A program made the translations under genes and the position numbers. A stretch of 58,538 bases of DNA from Polaribacter sp. SA4-10 (GTDB lineage: Bacteria > Bacteroidota > Bacteroidia > Flavobacteriales > Flavobacteriaceae): assembly GCA_949519155.1 (NCBI GenBank), contig CATIQU010000034.1:1-58538 (forward strand), given 5' to 3'. Below are positions 18,901 to 25,802 of the stretch, piece after piece. How positions within the stretch are numbered: the first letter of the stretch is position 1; every line of letters starts with the position of its first letter. Below the pieces are notes generated by a model. That model ran no database searches. It saw only the letters and a list, made by a program, of their open reading frames with translations, and was not told where the DNA came from.

Positions 18901-20233
18901 AAAAATTAGTTATTCTGAAAACAATGGACAGCTATTGCCTGGTTACGATGAAACCGTTGGTTTTTTAGGCGGAGCTCCCACTTCCTTTGCTTTCGGGAGT
19001 CAAGTAGATATTCGGAATAAAGCCTTAGTGAATGGTTGGTTGGTAGACCCAAGAGCATCAGAAGATGACCCTTCAACCCCAGATATCGATGAAAGCGCCT
19101 ATTTCAATAAAACCTATCGCAAAACACATTACAACAAACTAGACTATTCTTTTACGTTAAAGCCGTTTAAAGATTTAAATATCGATGTTATTGGTAACAA
19201 GATTCAAACAAGAGATTTGCAACAACAATTAGATGTGATTGCAGACACCAGTAATCCAGATAATCTTTTTGGAATTATAGACACCAGAGCTGCCGCATTT
19301 GAAAACGGGAACTTTAGCACCAGTTATGCGATGATTGGCACCTCTTTTTCTAATGGAGATGCGTTGTTTCAGAAAATGAAAGATTATAGAAGTACCATTA
19401 CAGATAGATTGGCTACCGAAAGCGGCTTGCCAGTTGCTGGTTTTGGAGAAACAAGTCAACAAGTATTATTACCCGCCTTTATGGCTGCTTATTCGGGTCG
19501 TGATCCAAAGAAAATTAGTACCGGCCTGTTTAGAGACATTCCAATACCAAACTGGACTCTACGTTATAACGGCTTTATGAAGCGAAAATGGTTTAAGAAA
19601 AACTTTAGCACTTTTGTGATTTCACACGGGTATCGTTCTTCATACACGGTTTCAAGCTTTACAAACAACCTTCAGTTTAATGGTGATGCTGCGAATCCAA
19701 ACTTCAATGCAGCAGATAATTATGAACCTGAATTACTAGTTTCTGCAGTTACTTTGGTCGACGAGTTTTCTCCATTGATAAAAGTAGATATGAAAATGAA
19801 GAATTCTTTTTCTTTAAGAGGTGAGGTAAAAAGAGACCGAACCTTGACGATGAATTTTAACAATAGTACATTAACAGACATTAAAGGAACAGAATATGTT
19901 TTAGGAATGGGGTATGTTATTAAAGATGTTAAATTCAGTACCCGCTTTACAGGTAAAAAACAAACCTTAAAAGGAGATATTAACCTGAGAGCCGACGTCT
20001 CATTAAGAGACAATTTAACTCAAATTAGATCTGTAGATATCGACAACAACCAAATTAGTGGAGGTCAGCGATTATTTTCATTAAAATTTACGGCAGATTA
20101 TAGATTAAATAGTAATTTTACCGCGTCGTTTTATTACAATCATCAAACGTCAAAATATGCGATTTCTACAACATTTCCAAGACAGGCAATTAATGGAGGA
20201 TTCAATATTATTTACAATTTAGGAGGCAATTAA
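12941..20233 (+). CDS. sprA: Type IX secretion / gliding motility translocon protein SprA
   Basis: SprA is the giant outer-membrane beta-barrel translocon of the type IX secretion system, needed for gliding adhesin (SprB) and exoenzyme export in flavobacteria. The 2430-residue length, a signal peptide (KKYLKNIFLFVVFALLAS), long beta-rich sequence with many Asn/Asp-aromatic repeats and a C-terminal NGGFNIIYNLGGN strand fit the family. The start is a TTG at 12941, four bases after the ruvA stop. The signal peptide begins exactly there and no in-frame ATG precedes it. The gene is intact across 7.3 kb with no frameshift. Other T9SS genes (gldKLMN, sprE, porV) are not in the window. Confidence 0.96.
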   Translation: MKKYLKNIFLFVVFALLASTSSFSQFMAGSNAPEVEKDTLDLTYNFTKNQTGGLFLDYLAEKEIIFDKVLNKYVILEKIGDYYTRTPIYLTLEQYKRYRLKRDMLVYFKEKITAANGKTGDAVAARKNLLPAYYVNSKFFESIFGSNKVEVIPTGNLNLKLGVIYQNTENPQISEENRSSLTFDFDQQINISLQAKIGTRLQFTANYDTQSTFDFQNLVKVQFLPSENSDESQGSGNSRGSLNDKLGGVKKRIGDFGDKVDSYKDDLTKFSEDGIIQGIEAGNISMPIKNSLINGAQSLFGVKTDLKFGNTKITAVFSQQNSESKTVTSEGGASIQPFELRATDYDNDRHFFLSQYFVDNYAKSLSQYPLINSQINITRVEVWITNRNASTEDFRSIVAFADIGEVGTSNLVNFTDITPNADSPFVSLQNIPSNSTNTIADLLTQSSGIRDVGTVSTTLQNGPYNMQEGSDYSLLQNARKLQVNEYTLNPQLGFISLNRRLNDGEVLAVAYEYTVAGNVTDATGAPINQNSFKVGEFSNDGIQAPNNLAVKLLRSEILTTKRDDRNGGLEQFPTWRLMMKNVYALGAFPLSQDGFRFEVQYRDDATGIPSNTLQNAQTPEIANKPLLQVLHLDQLDQSQFRDADGYFDYVEGITVNSQNGFIFFPEPEPFGDDLEEQLTSQEDKDNYVFKELYLDTKINAKNNYQNKDKFLLKGYFKSENSGGIPIGAFNVPRGSVNVTAGGRQLLEGVDFVVDYLAGKVQIIDPGLQASGVPISVSTENNAVFNQQRKTFMGVDVEHRFSDKFTLGGTVLNVEERPLTPKVNFGSEPINNTMLGLNVDYAAEVPFFTKLANKLPFVDTDVPSNLSVRADMAYLLPGTPSGIDVAGAATSYIDDFEASQIPISLLSPLQWYLASTPKNNTNDVFNGGLNTIEYNFKRAKLAWYSIDQVFYGLGSTPPGIGADDLSRAETRQINFRELFPNQQLDITQNSLLRTLDLAYFPNERGSYNFDTGANVNTDGTFDNPEERWAGITRPLTTNNFDQANVEYIQFWIMDPYDNYSITTEEGLPIGVDAQDPANQVGDLYLNLGNISEDVNKDSRKMYENGLPESGLDQNTIQTIWGKVPSNQSIIYAFSEEDAARANQDLGFDGLNDTYELTKLSENLGVSEVSLPSYFVADPASDNFQFFRGGQLDNEDASVIKRYKNFNNTQGNSPTINQSTESYPTASTTYPDVEDINRDQTMNTVESYYQYKISMDKADLVAGRNFIVDEKTTTITLEDGNSQQTKWYQFRVPVRSGTPINGISDFNSIRFMRMFLSGFKMPVVLRFGELDLVRGDWRRYVRTLDPNINPDRELDQTELNNFEVGVISIEQNEGSYVLPPGIVRESLQGSTTVQQQNEQSVTLSVINLETDKIRAIYKNISIDLRRFKELKMFMHLEEIKTTGAIAEGDMSAVIRLGTDLNDNFYQVEIPLIVTENNATAALDIWPEENNLEVLLKRFGAIKLERDVANATINEIYTSETEEPIKVSVKGNPTLAQVRTVMLGLKNNAPLPKSAKIWFNELRSAGFDNKGGWAAVVNADANFADVANVSLSGSMQTIGFGNVEDRIGQRSLNETKEYNFATTVNLGSVLTPKKWGIQLPMSYSIGEQFIDPKFDPQYQDVELADAITENPNSAFSRDYTKRTSISFNNVKKNRNSGSSKKPQFYDVENVSVSYAHNKEFHTDYNIKKYVNENVNASAAYNFSFQSKGIAPFKNLDSLKGKYWQLFKDLNLNLIPKTVAINSRINRQFSAQESRNLVEGLSAQPELKQRRFLFDWDYAIAFDLTKSIQVNFNATNSNIYDAFGSGEDLVVFDNFFNIGRPNQYHQKLNGTYRIPIDKIPFLDFMKADYAYTADFDWQVTSQDNSINDRIGNVIQNANTHNINTTFAFEKFYKKLNFERFLLTKAQRKRNRVLRRSGKLAAPIRRNKNKKLPLGKRLLKGAFDVVTSVKQGKISYSENNGQLLPGYDETVGFLGGAPTSFAFGSQVDIRNKALVNGWLVDPRASEDDPSTPDIDESAYFNKTYRKTHYNKLDYSFTLKPFKDLNIDVIGNKIQTRDLQQQLDVIADTSNPDNLFGIIDTRAAAFENGNFSTSYAMIGTSFSNGDALFQKMKDYRSTITDRLATESGLPVAGFGETSQQVLLPAFMAAYSGRDPKKISTGLFRDIPIPNWTLRYNGFMKRKWFKKNFSTFVISHGYRSSYTVSSFTNNLQFNGDAANPNFNAADNYEPELLVSAVTLVDEFSPLIKVDMKMKNSFSLRGEVKRDRTLTMNFNNSTLTDIKGTEYVLGMGYVIKDVKFSTRFTGKKQTLKGDINLRADVSLRDNLTQIRSVDIDNNQISGGQRLFSLKFTADYRLNSNFTASFYYNHQTSKYAISTTFPRQAINGGFNIIYNLGGN

Positions 20234-20259
20234 AGAACCATTATTTATTATAAGAGAAT

Positions 20260-20640
20260 ATGAATATCCCATCAGAATTAAAATACACAAAAGATCACGA
20301 GTGGATCAAAATTGAAGGAAACATTGCAACTGTAGGAGTTACAGATTTTGCACAAGGTGAATTAGGAGATATTGTTTATGTAGATGTAGATACTTTAGAC
20401 GATACCGTTGAAGAAGGAGATGTGTTTGGCTCTGTAGAAGCTGTAAAAACAGTATCTGATTTATTCATGCCATTATCAGGAGAAGTATCTGAATTTAATG
20501 AAGCATTAGAAGATGCACCAGAATTGGTAAATACAGATCCTTATGGAGAGGGATGGATGATTAAAATTACCATTTCAGATGATTCTCAAATAGAAGCTTT
20601 GTTAGATGCAGCAGCGTATAAAACACTTATTGCAGGCTAG
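20260..20640 (+). CDS. gcvH: Glycine cleavage system H protein
   Basis: GcvH is the lipoylated carrier that shuttles the aminomethyl group between the P, T and L proteins of the glycine cleavage system. The 126-residue chain begins [15 protein letters not shown] and carries the lipoylation lysine at Lys63 in [13 protein letters not shown]. The [12 protein letters not shown] motif is also present. It follows sprA by 26 nt, and its last 35 bases overlap the start of the VanZ-like gene. The other gcv genes are not in this window. Confidence 0.97.
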   Translation: MNIPSELKYTKDHEWIKIEGNIATVGVTDFAQGELGDIVYVDVDTLDDTVEEGDVFGSVEAVKTVSDLFMPLSGEVSEFNEALEDAPELVNTDPYGEGWMIKITISDDSQIEALLDAAAYKTLIAG

Positions 20641-20995
20641 TACGCTTTCGATCGCTATTGTGATTACAATTTGTATTGCGTATCTAAGCCTCATTAAAAC
20701 AACTAATTTTCCGGTTATCGCGATTTCTAATATTGATAAGATATACCATCTTATTGCCTATTTTACGCTTACTTTTAGTTGGCTTTTAGCTTTGAGAAAA
20801 CATAAATACAAAGTGCTATTTGCTTGTGTGCTTTATGGCATTATTCTTGAAGTATTACAAACGACTTTAACCGTGTATAGAGCAGGAGAATTGTTGGATT
20901 TTCTTGCAAATACGCTTGGCGGACTTCTAGCTCTAGTGGTTTTTAACCTTTTTTTTAAAAAAAAGCATTTAATTAACACGAAGACTTGTAAATAA
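20606..20995 (+). CDS. VanZ-like family membrane protein
   Basis: A 129-residue membrane protein with about four hydrophobic segments resembles the VanZ-like family through the [19 protein letters not shown] stretch, a central helix, and [27 protein letters not shown]. The family is named after a teicoplanin-resistance accessory gene, but most members have no known function and I do not infer drug resistance. The ATG at 20606 overlaps gcvH by 35 nt. A shorter form starting at a downstream codon is possible, since the first ten residues are not hydrophobic. Confidence 0.8.
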   Translation: MQQRIKHLLQASTLSIAIVITICIAYLSLIKTTNFPVIAISNIDKIYHLIAYFTLTFSWLLALRKHKYKVLFACVLYGIILEVLQTTLTVYRAGELLDFLANTLGGLLALVVFNLFFKKKHLINTKTCK

Positions 20996-21040
20996 GTCAA
21001 TAATTTAACTAAATTAGCGCATTACTAAAAACTTTTTACA

Positions 21041-21760
21041 ATGGAAATTAAGAAAAATCCAAAATCTAACTTAGAAAATTACAGTAAGATTTTCATGCAA
21101 CTAGGCCTTGTTTTGGCACTTTTTGTTACCTACGTATCTATAGAACACAAAACTTTCGAGAAAGATCTTGGAGAATTTGGTTTGGCAAATATGAATGCTG
21201 AGATGGAAGAAGAAACTGTTATCACAGAACGTATTGAGGAAATAAAGCCAAAAACGCCACCGCCACCAGCACCAGAAAAAATTGAAATTGTAGAAGACGA
21301 AAAAGAAGTAGAAGAAACTGTTATCGAGAGCACAGAGACCGATGAAACGGAAGAGATTATCGTTGAAGAAATTGAAGAAGTAGAAGAGTCAGAAGAAGTA
21401 ATTGAAGACGTAAGTTTTATGATTATTGAAGATGTGCCTGTTTTTCCGGGTTGTAAAGGAAACAAAGCAGCTTTAAAAGCATGTTTTAGTAAAATGGTTC
21501 AAAAGCATTTTTCTAGAAAATTTGACGCTGATCTTCCAAACGAATTAGGATTAGATGCTGGTAGGAAAAAAGTATTTATCGGTTTTAAAATTGATAGAAA
21601 TGGAAATGTAGTAAACATTCAAGCGAGAGCGCCACACCCGAAGATTAAAAAAGAAGTTGTGAAGGTTATGAAGATGTTACCTAAAATGAAACCAGGGAGA
21701 CAAAGAGGAAAAGCTGTTGGTGTAAAATACAGTATTCCATTTACTTTAATTGTAGAGTAA
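21041..21760 (+). CDS. TonB-type energy transducer, acidic linker
   Basis: This 239-residue protein has a short cytoplasmic start and one membrane helix (about residues 16-34, FMQLGLVLALFVTYVSIEH). A long periplasmic linker is first proline-rich (KPKTPPPPAPEK) and then very acidic (about residues 85-130). A TonB C-terminal domain follows (VFPGCKG, FIGFKIDRNGNVV, KMKPGRQRGKAVGVKYSIPF). TonB proteins pass proton-motive-force energy from ExbB/ExbD to outer-membrane receptors. No ExbB/ExbD or receptor is adjacent. It is followed by a terminator and by a paralogue. Confidence 0.87.
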   Translation: MEIKKNPKSNLENYSKIFMQLGLVLALFVTYVSIEHKTFEKDLGEFGLANMNAEMEEETVITERIEEIKPKTPPPPAPEKIEIVEDEKEVEETVIESTETDETEEIIVEEIEEVEESEEVIEDVSFMIIEDVPVFPGCKGNKAALKACFSKMVQKHFSRKFDADLPNELGLDAGRKKVFIGFKIDRNGNVVNIQARAPHPKIKKEVVKVMKMLPKMKPGRQRGKAVGVKYSIPFTLIVE

Positions 21761-21782
21761 ATAATAAAAAATAAATAGTTCT

Positions 21783-21815
21783 AAAAAGCGCAGCCATTTG
21801 GTTGCGCTTTTTTTG
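21783..21815 (+). terminator. Rho-independent terminator after the first TonB gene
   Basis: The arms AAAAGCGCAGCC and GGTTGCGCTTTT pair across a short ATTT loop and are followed by a T run. It lies 23 nt past the stop of the upstream TonB gene, and separates the two paralogues transcriptionally. Confidence 0.8.
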
Positions 21816-21866
21816 TGGCATGCTGTTTGGTTTAGGCTTGGTATAATAATCTTAAATTTTCTAATT

Positions 21867-22613
21867 ATGAAAAACCTAAAAAAAGACCCAACCAAACAAT
21901 TAGAAAAGTTCTCTACTGTATTTATGCAGTTAGGCTTAGTATTAGTCCTTTTTGTCGTGTACACACTTTTCGAGTACGAATCTGAACAAGTACAATATGC
22001 AATTAATGACCCTGGAGAAGTAGAATTGGTTTACATTCCAGAAGATATACAGAATGTTATTTTTCAAAAAGAAGTAAAAGTAACACCAAAAATTAAATTA
22101 GTAACGCCAAAGCTTATCGATTTGATTGATCTTACAAAAGGAGAAGACACTGTTGAAGAAACTCCTTTTCCAGATGAATTAATAGATGATGAGCCAACAG
22201 TATTGGATGTTGATAATATTGAATTCATAGCCCCTACTGAAGCACCAGAGCCAGATACTGTACCTTATATGTTAATAGAAGACGCCCCTATTTTTAAAGG
22301 CTGTGAAGGACTCTCAAAAGAAGCGAACAAAAAGTATTTTGAAAAAAGCATTGCTCGGTTTTCCATAAAAAATTACGATGAAGATTTAGCACAAGAATTA
22401 GGACTCCGTTCTGGGAAGCATAAAATACATTCTCAGTTTATCATTGATAAGAGTGGCGATGTTGCAGTAGTTTTTGTAAAGGCACCTCATAAGCAGTTGG
22501 AAAAAGAAGCAAAAAGAATTATGAATAAGTTACCTCAATTTACACCAGGGAAACAACGCAGGAAACCTGTAAAAGTAAAATACACTTTGCCTATTACTTT
22601 CCATGTTCAATAA
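21867..22613 (+). CDS. Second TonB-type energy transducer
   Basis: This is a paralogue of the preceding gene. The ATG at 21867 gives 248 aa beginning MKNLKKDPTKQLEKFS, which aligns with the paralogue's start; the frame is open farther upstream into the terminator, and I ignore that. It has one membrane helix (VFMQLGLVLVLFVVYTLF), a periplasmic linker with few prolines (unlike typical TonB), and a C-terminal domain (IFKGCEG, FIIDKSGDVAVVFV, FTPGKQRRKPVKVKYTLP). The two copies share the same block order, including FMQLGLVL and the pre-domain YMLIEDAPIF/FMIIEDVPVF segment, so a tandem duplication is likely. Confidence 0.83.
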   Translation: MKNLKKDPTKQLEKFSTVFMQLGLVLVLFVVYTLFEYESEQVQYAINDPGEVELVYIPEDIQNVIFQKEVKVTPKIKLVTPKLIDLIDLTKGEDTVEETPFPDELIDDEPTVLDVDNIEFIAPTEAPEPDTVPYMLIEDAPIFKGCEGLSKEANKKYFEKSIARFSIKNYDEDLAQELGLRSGKHKIHSQFIIDKSGDVAVVFVKAPHKQLEKEAKRIMNKLPQFTPGKQRRKPVKVKYTLPITFHVQ

Positions 22614-22618
22614 AACAA

Positions 22619-22650
22619 GAAACCCAATCTAATTAGATTGGGTTTCATTT
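22619..22650 (+). terminator. Terminator after the second TonB gene
   Basis: A perfect 28-base palindrome (arm GAAACCCAATCTAA) lies directly after the stop and is followed by ATTTTAT. The T run is modest. A -7 match TACTTTTG for deoC follows at 22673-22680, though it leaves little leader before the ATG at 22685. Confidence 0.7.
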
Positions 22651-22684
22651 TATAAAGAAATATATTATTTACTACTTTTGTGAG

Positions 22685-23437
22685 ATGAAGATTCACCAAT
22701 TTTTAGACGTTACCTATTTAAAAACTGCAACACAAGCTGGAATTACCGAATCGGAGAACTTGGAGGTTGTCGAGTCGCTTACAGAAGAAGCGATTGCATA
22801 CAATTACAAACTTCTAATGATCAGGACAAAGTATATTCCTAAAGTAAAAAAATTATTGCGCAATGCAAACGCTACCACGTTAATAGGAACAGTCATTGGT
22901 TTTCATGAAGGAACTTCCTCTGTTACAAAAAAATTAGAAGAGGCAGAAGAAGCCATTCGTTTAGGTGCAGATGAACTCGATTTTGTATTGAATTACTCCG
23001 CATTTAAAGAAGGGGATTTCCAGTTAATTGATCAAGAAATTATTGCATGTACCAGATACTGTTTAGAGAATCAGAAAGTGATAAAATGGATTATAGAAAC
23101 GGCTGCTTTAACAAATGAGGAAATAGTTGTAATTTCACAGCGCATAAGGGAAATTGTTTTGAAGCATTTTACGATCGCATCCGCAAAAAATGTGTTTGTA
23201 AAATCGTCAACTGGCTTTTATAAAACAGCAAATAATTTCCCAAATGGTGCAACACTAGAAAATATGCGGTTGATAATTGTACATTCAAAACCATTAAAAG
23301 TAAAAGCAGCTGGAGGTATAAAAACTTTTCAAATGGCAGAACAAATGATTGCTTTAGGGGTAGACAGAATTGGGACTTCTTCGGCAAAAGAAATTGTAAA
23401 AAATGAAATTAACACAAACAAAATAAATCAATATTGA
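22685..23437 (+). CDS. deoC: Deoxyribose-phosphate aldolase
   Basis: DeoC cleaves 2-deoxyribose-5-phosphate to acetaldehyde and glyceraldehyde-3-phosphate in deoxynucleoside breakdown. The 250-residue barrel keeps the Schiff-base lysine Lys173 (FVKSSTGF), the second active-site lysine Lys207 (VKAAGGIKTF) and Asp99 (GADELDFVLN). It overlaps the next gene by four bases (TTGA), so the two are probably translated together. There is no nucleoside phosphorylase or other deo gene here. Confidence 0.92.
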   Translation: MKIHQFLDVTYLKTATQAGITESENLEVVESLTEEAIAYNYKLLMIRTKYIPKVKKLLRNANATTLIGTVIGFHEGTSSVTKKLEEAEEAIRLGADELDFVLNYSAFKEGDFQLIDQEIIACTRYCLENQKVIKWIIETAALTNEEIVVISQRIREIVLKHFTIASAKNVFVKSSTGFYKTANNFPNGATLENMRLIIVHSKPLKVKAAGGIKTFQMAEQMIALGVDRIGTSSAKEIVKNEINTNKINQY

Positions 23438-24012
23438 AAAGTTTTTTCGCACATGAAACTGCAGTAATCGATGAGAATTGTAGTATTGGAAATGAAACTA
23501 AAATATGGCATTTTAGCCATATTATGTCCGATTGTATTATTGGAGAAGGGTGTAATCTTGGACAGAATGTTGTGGTATCTCCACAAGTGATTTTAGGTAA
23601 AAATGTAAAGGTGCAAAATAATGTTTCTATTTACACAGGAGTTATTTGCGAAGCAGATGTTTTTTTAGGCCCTTCGATGGTTTTTACAAACATAATCAAC
23701 CCTAGAAGTGCTATTATAAGGAAAAACGAGTATCTAAAAACTATTGTCCGAAAAGGTGCTAGTATTGGTGCCAATGCAACAATTGTCTGCGGTAATAACA
23801 TTGGTGAATATGCTTTTGTTGGCGCAGGTGCGGTAGTTACAAAGGAAATAAAACCGTATGCTTTGGTGGTTGGAAATCCATCCAAGCAAATAGGATGGGT
23901 AAGTGAATTTGGACATCGCCTACAATTTAATGATTCAGGTTTTGCTACTTGTAAAGAAAGTAGCCAACATTATCAATTGAGAAATGATTTTGTTACAAAA
24001 TTGGAGCCATAA
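23434..24012 (+). CDS. Left-handed beta-helix N-acetyltransferase (WbpD/WlbB-like)
   Basis: The 192-residue chain is built of hexapeptide repeats (for example CSIGNETKIW, CIIGEGCNLG, VILGKNVKVQ, ASIGANATIV), ending with the acetyl-CoA-type GAVVTKEIKPYALVVGNPSKQIGWVS region cut here into the parts GAVVTKEIKPYA and VVGNPSKQIGW. This arrangement matches WbpD/WlbB enzymes, which acetylate a 3-amino group of UDP-sugar uronates for O-antigen. The start is TTG at 23434, within the deoC stop (TTGA). It stands alone, without sugar-nucleotide synthesis genes, so its true substrate is uncertain. Confidence 0.8.
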   Translation: MKSFFAHETAVIDENCSIGNETKIWHFSHIMSDCIIGEGCNLGQNVVVSPQVILGKNVKVQNNVSIYTGVICEADVFLGPSMVFTNIINPRSAIIRKNEYLKTIVRKGASIGANATIVCGNNIGEYAFVGAGAVVTKEIKPYALVVGNPSKQIGWVSEFGHRLQFNDSGFATCKESSQHYQLRNDFVTKLEP

Positions 24013-24146
24013 GAAGAAAAAAATGAATAAAAGCAGCGTATGACCTATAGTTTTTATAAGATTTTACCGAAGATTAATAAAAAATAACATATATTTATAT
24101 CGTGATTATTCAATAATTATACTTTTTTCTTTTTCATAGTAATTTT

Positions 24147-24186
24147 CCTACTCAGAAAGTATTCCTTTTTGAGTAGGTTTTTTCTT
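24147..24186 (+). terminator. Terminator after the acetyltransferase
   Basis: CCTACTCA (24147-24154) pairs with TGAGTAGG (24170-24177) across a 15-base loop, followed by TTTTTTC. It closes the deoC transcription unit. The 134 bases between the acetyltransferase stop and this hairpin hold no visible gene. Confidence 0.75.
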
Positions 24187-24205
24187 TTTTAAGCGTTAAA
24201 ACGTA

Positions 24206-24235
24206 TTGTAAATTCATAATTATGAAATATCTTTG
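24206..24235 (+). promoter_or_regulatory. Bacteroidota-type promoter of the oxidase operon
   Basis: TTG at 24206-24208, exactly 19 bases, then TATCTTTG at 24228-24235. This matches the TTG-N19-TAnnTTTG consensus fully. The ctaB ATG at 24254 lies 18 nt downstream, implying a leader of about a dozen bases. Confidence 0.85.
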
Positions 24236-24253
24236 CAGTCAAGTAAATAGATC

Positions 24254-25156
24254 ATGAATCCTACAAGTATTACAAAGAATACTTCCTCTATAAAATCAAT
24301 AATTACAGATGTAAAGCAGCTTGTTAAAGTTGGGTTGTCTTTAAGTGTTGTTTTTTCTTCAGTTGCAGGGTATTTACTCGCTGTAGAAGCAGTAAATTAC
24401 GCCACGCTTACATTGCTTGCTGTTGGTGGATTCTTAATGGTAAGTGCTTCCAATGCTTTTAATCAAATTATAGAGATAGATACAGATGCATTAATGCAAC
24501 GTACAAAAAACAGGCCTTTACCAACAGGTAGAATGTCTGTAAACACAGCATTAGTAATCGCAATTCTATTTGCTATTTTAGGTTTGGGAATCTTGTATTT
24601 TATCAATGCAAAAAGTGCTTTGTTTGGTGCGATTTCAATTTTTTTATACACAAGTGCATATACGCCTTTAAAATCAGTAACACCATTGACGGTTTTTGTT
24701 GGAGCCATTCCAGGTGCCATCCCATTTATGTTAGGATGGGTAGCAGCAACCAATCAATTTGGTATTGAAGCTGGGATTTTATTTATGATTCAGTTTTTCT
24801 GGCAATTTCCACATTTTTGGTCTATCGGTTGGCTGCAAGATGAAGAATATAAAAAAGCAGGTTTTAATATGCTTCCCATGAACATGAAAGACACGGGAGC
24901 TGTAAAGCAAATAATTTTTTATACGGTGATCATGATCGTCGTTTCAATAGCCCCTGTTTTAAAAGTAACAGGAGCCTTTTATATCTATCCAGCAACTGCT
25001 ATTATTGTAGCTTTGCTAGGTTGTTTAATGTTATATTATGCTGTACAATTGTATAAAACATTGCACAATACAGAAGCAAGAAAGTTAATGTTAGCAAGTG
25101 TTTTGTATATAACATTGGTGCAAATAATATATGTGATCGATAAATTTTTACATTAA
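24254..25156 (+). CDS. ctaB: Protoheme IX farnesyltransferase (heme O synthase)
   Basis: This UbiA-superfamily prenyltransferase adds a farnesyl group to protoheme to give heme O for cytochrome oxidase. The 300-residue, roughly nine-helix protein has the Asp-rich motif in NAFNQIIEIDTDALMQRT followed by KNRPLPTGRM, and a second loop with GWLQDEEYKKAGFNMLP. It leads an operon of oxidase subunits and copper-assembly genes, starting under a clear promoter. The next gene begins 4 nt after its stop. Confidence 0.96.
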   Translation: MNPTSITKNTSSIKSIITDVKQLVKVGLSLSVVFSSVAGYLLAVEAVNYATLTLLAVGGFLMVSASNAFNQIIEIDTDALMQRTKNRPLPTGRMSVNTALVIAILFAILGLGILYFINAKSALFGAISIFLYTSAYTPLKSVTPLTVFVGAIPGAIPFMLGWVAATNQFGIEAGILFMIQFFWQFPHFWSIGWLQDEEYKKAGFNMLPMNMKDTGAVKQIIFYTVIMIVVSIAPVLKVTGAFYIYPATAIIVALLGCLMLYYAVQLYKTLHNTEARKLMLASVLYITLVQIIYVIDKFLH

Positions 25157-25160
25157 AAAA

Positions 25161-25748
25161 ATGATAACAGAAGAAAAATTACAAGAAGAATTACTCGTTG
25201 CCAGAAGAAAAGCGGCAAAACCAATGTTGTGGGTTTCTATGATTAGTATGGTCATGTTTTTTGCAGGACTTACAAGTGCATATGTAATCAGTATGCAAAG
25301 AGACGATTGGGTTTCATTTGAGTTGCCACAAGCATTCTATGTTAGTACGGTTTTAATCGTAATGAGTAGTATTACATTACTATTGGCTCAATATTTTATA
25401 AAGACCAATAAAAGACAACTGTCGTTAATTTTAGTGGTGCTCACCTTTTTGTTAGGGGTTGGCTTTATTTGGCAACAATATGTTGGCTTCAATCAATTGA
25501 AAAGTATTGGATTGTTTTTTACAGGACCAGAAAGTACGGTATCAACATCATTTATAATTGGGATCACGTTTTTGCATGTTTTACACCTTTTAGCAGGGGT
25601 TATTGTACTGTTGGTTGTTATTTATAATCATTTTAAATATAAATACAAACCAAATGATTTGCTGGGGTTTGAACTAGGTGCAATCTTCTGGCATTTTGTG
25701 GATATATTATGGATTTATCTATTTTTCTTTTTCTCTTTTATTAAGTGA
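25161..25748 (+). CDS. Heme-copper oxidase subunit III (short form)
   Basis: The 195-residue protein has about five membrane helices and subunit-III features: MLWVSMISMVMFFAGLTSAY near the start, FIIGITFLHVLHLLAGVIVL, and the ending GAIFWHFVDILWIYLFFFF. Subunit III stabilises the catalytic core of oxygen reductase. A second, longer subunit III follows after 54 nt, so this operon encodes two. The catalytic subunits I and II are not in this window. A shorter, regulator-like role for this copy cannot be excluded. Confidence 0.88.
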   Translation: MITEEKLQEELLVARRKAAKPMLWVSMISMVMFFAGLTSAYVISMQRDDWVSFELPQAFYVSTVLIVMSSITLLLAQYFIKTNKRQLSLILVVLTFLLGVGFIWQQYVGFNQLKSIGLFFTGPESTVSTSFIIGITFLHVLHLLAGVIVLLVVIYNHFKYKYKPNDLLGFELGAIFWHFVDILWIYLFFFFSFIK

Positions 25749-25802
25749 TGAAAAATGATTAATTTTGGCAAACAATTAAAGAACTATTTAATAGAATAAT
25801 TT

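Noticed and set aside
20641..20995. Glycopeptide resistance from the VanZ-like gene
   Set aside because: The family is broad and mostly of unknown role; no vanHAX-type genes are present.
21130..21465. Serine-rich minus-strand ORF under the first TonB gene
   Set aside because: It is the reverse of GAA/GAG-rich acidic linker codons; no signal or homology features.
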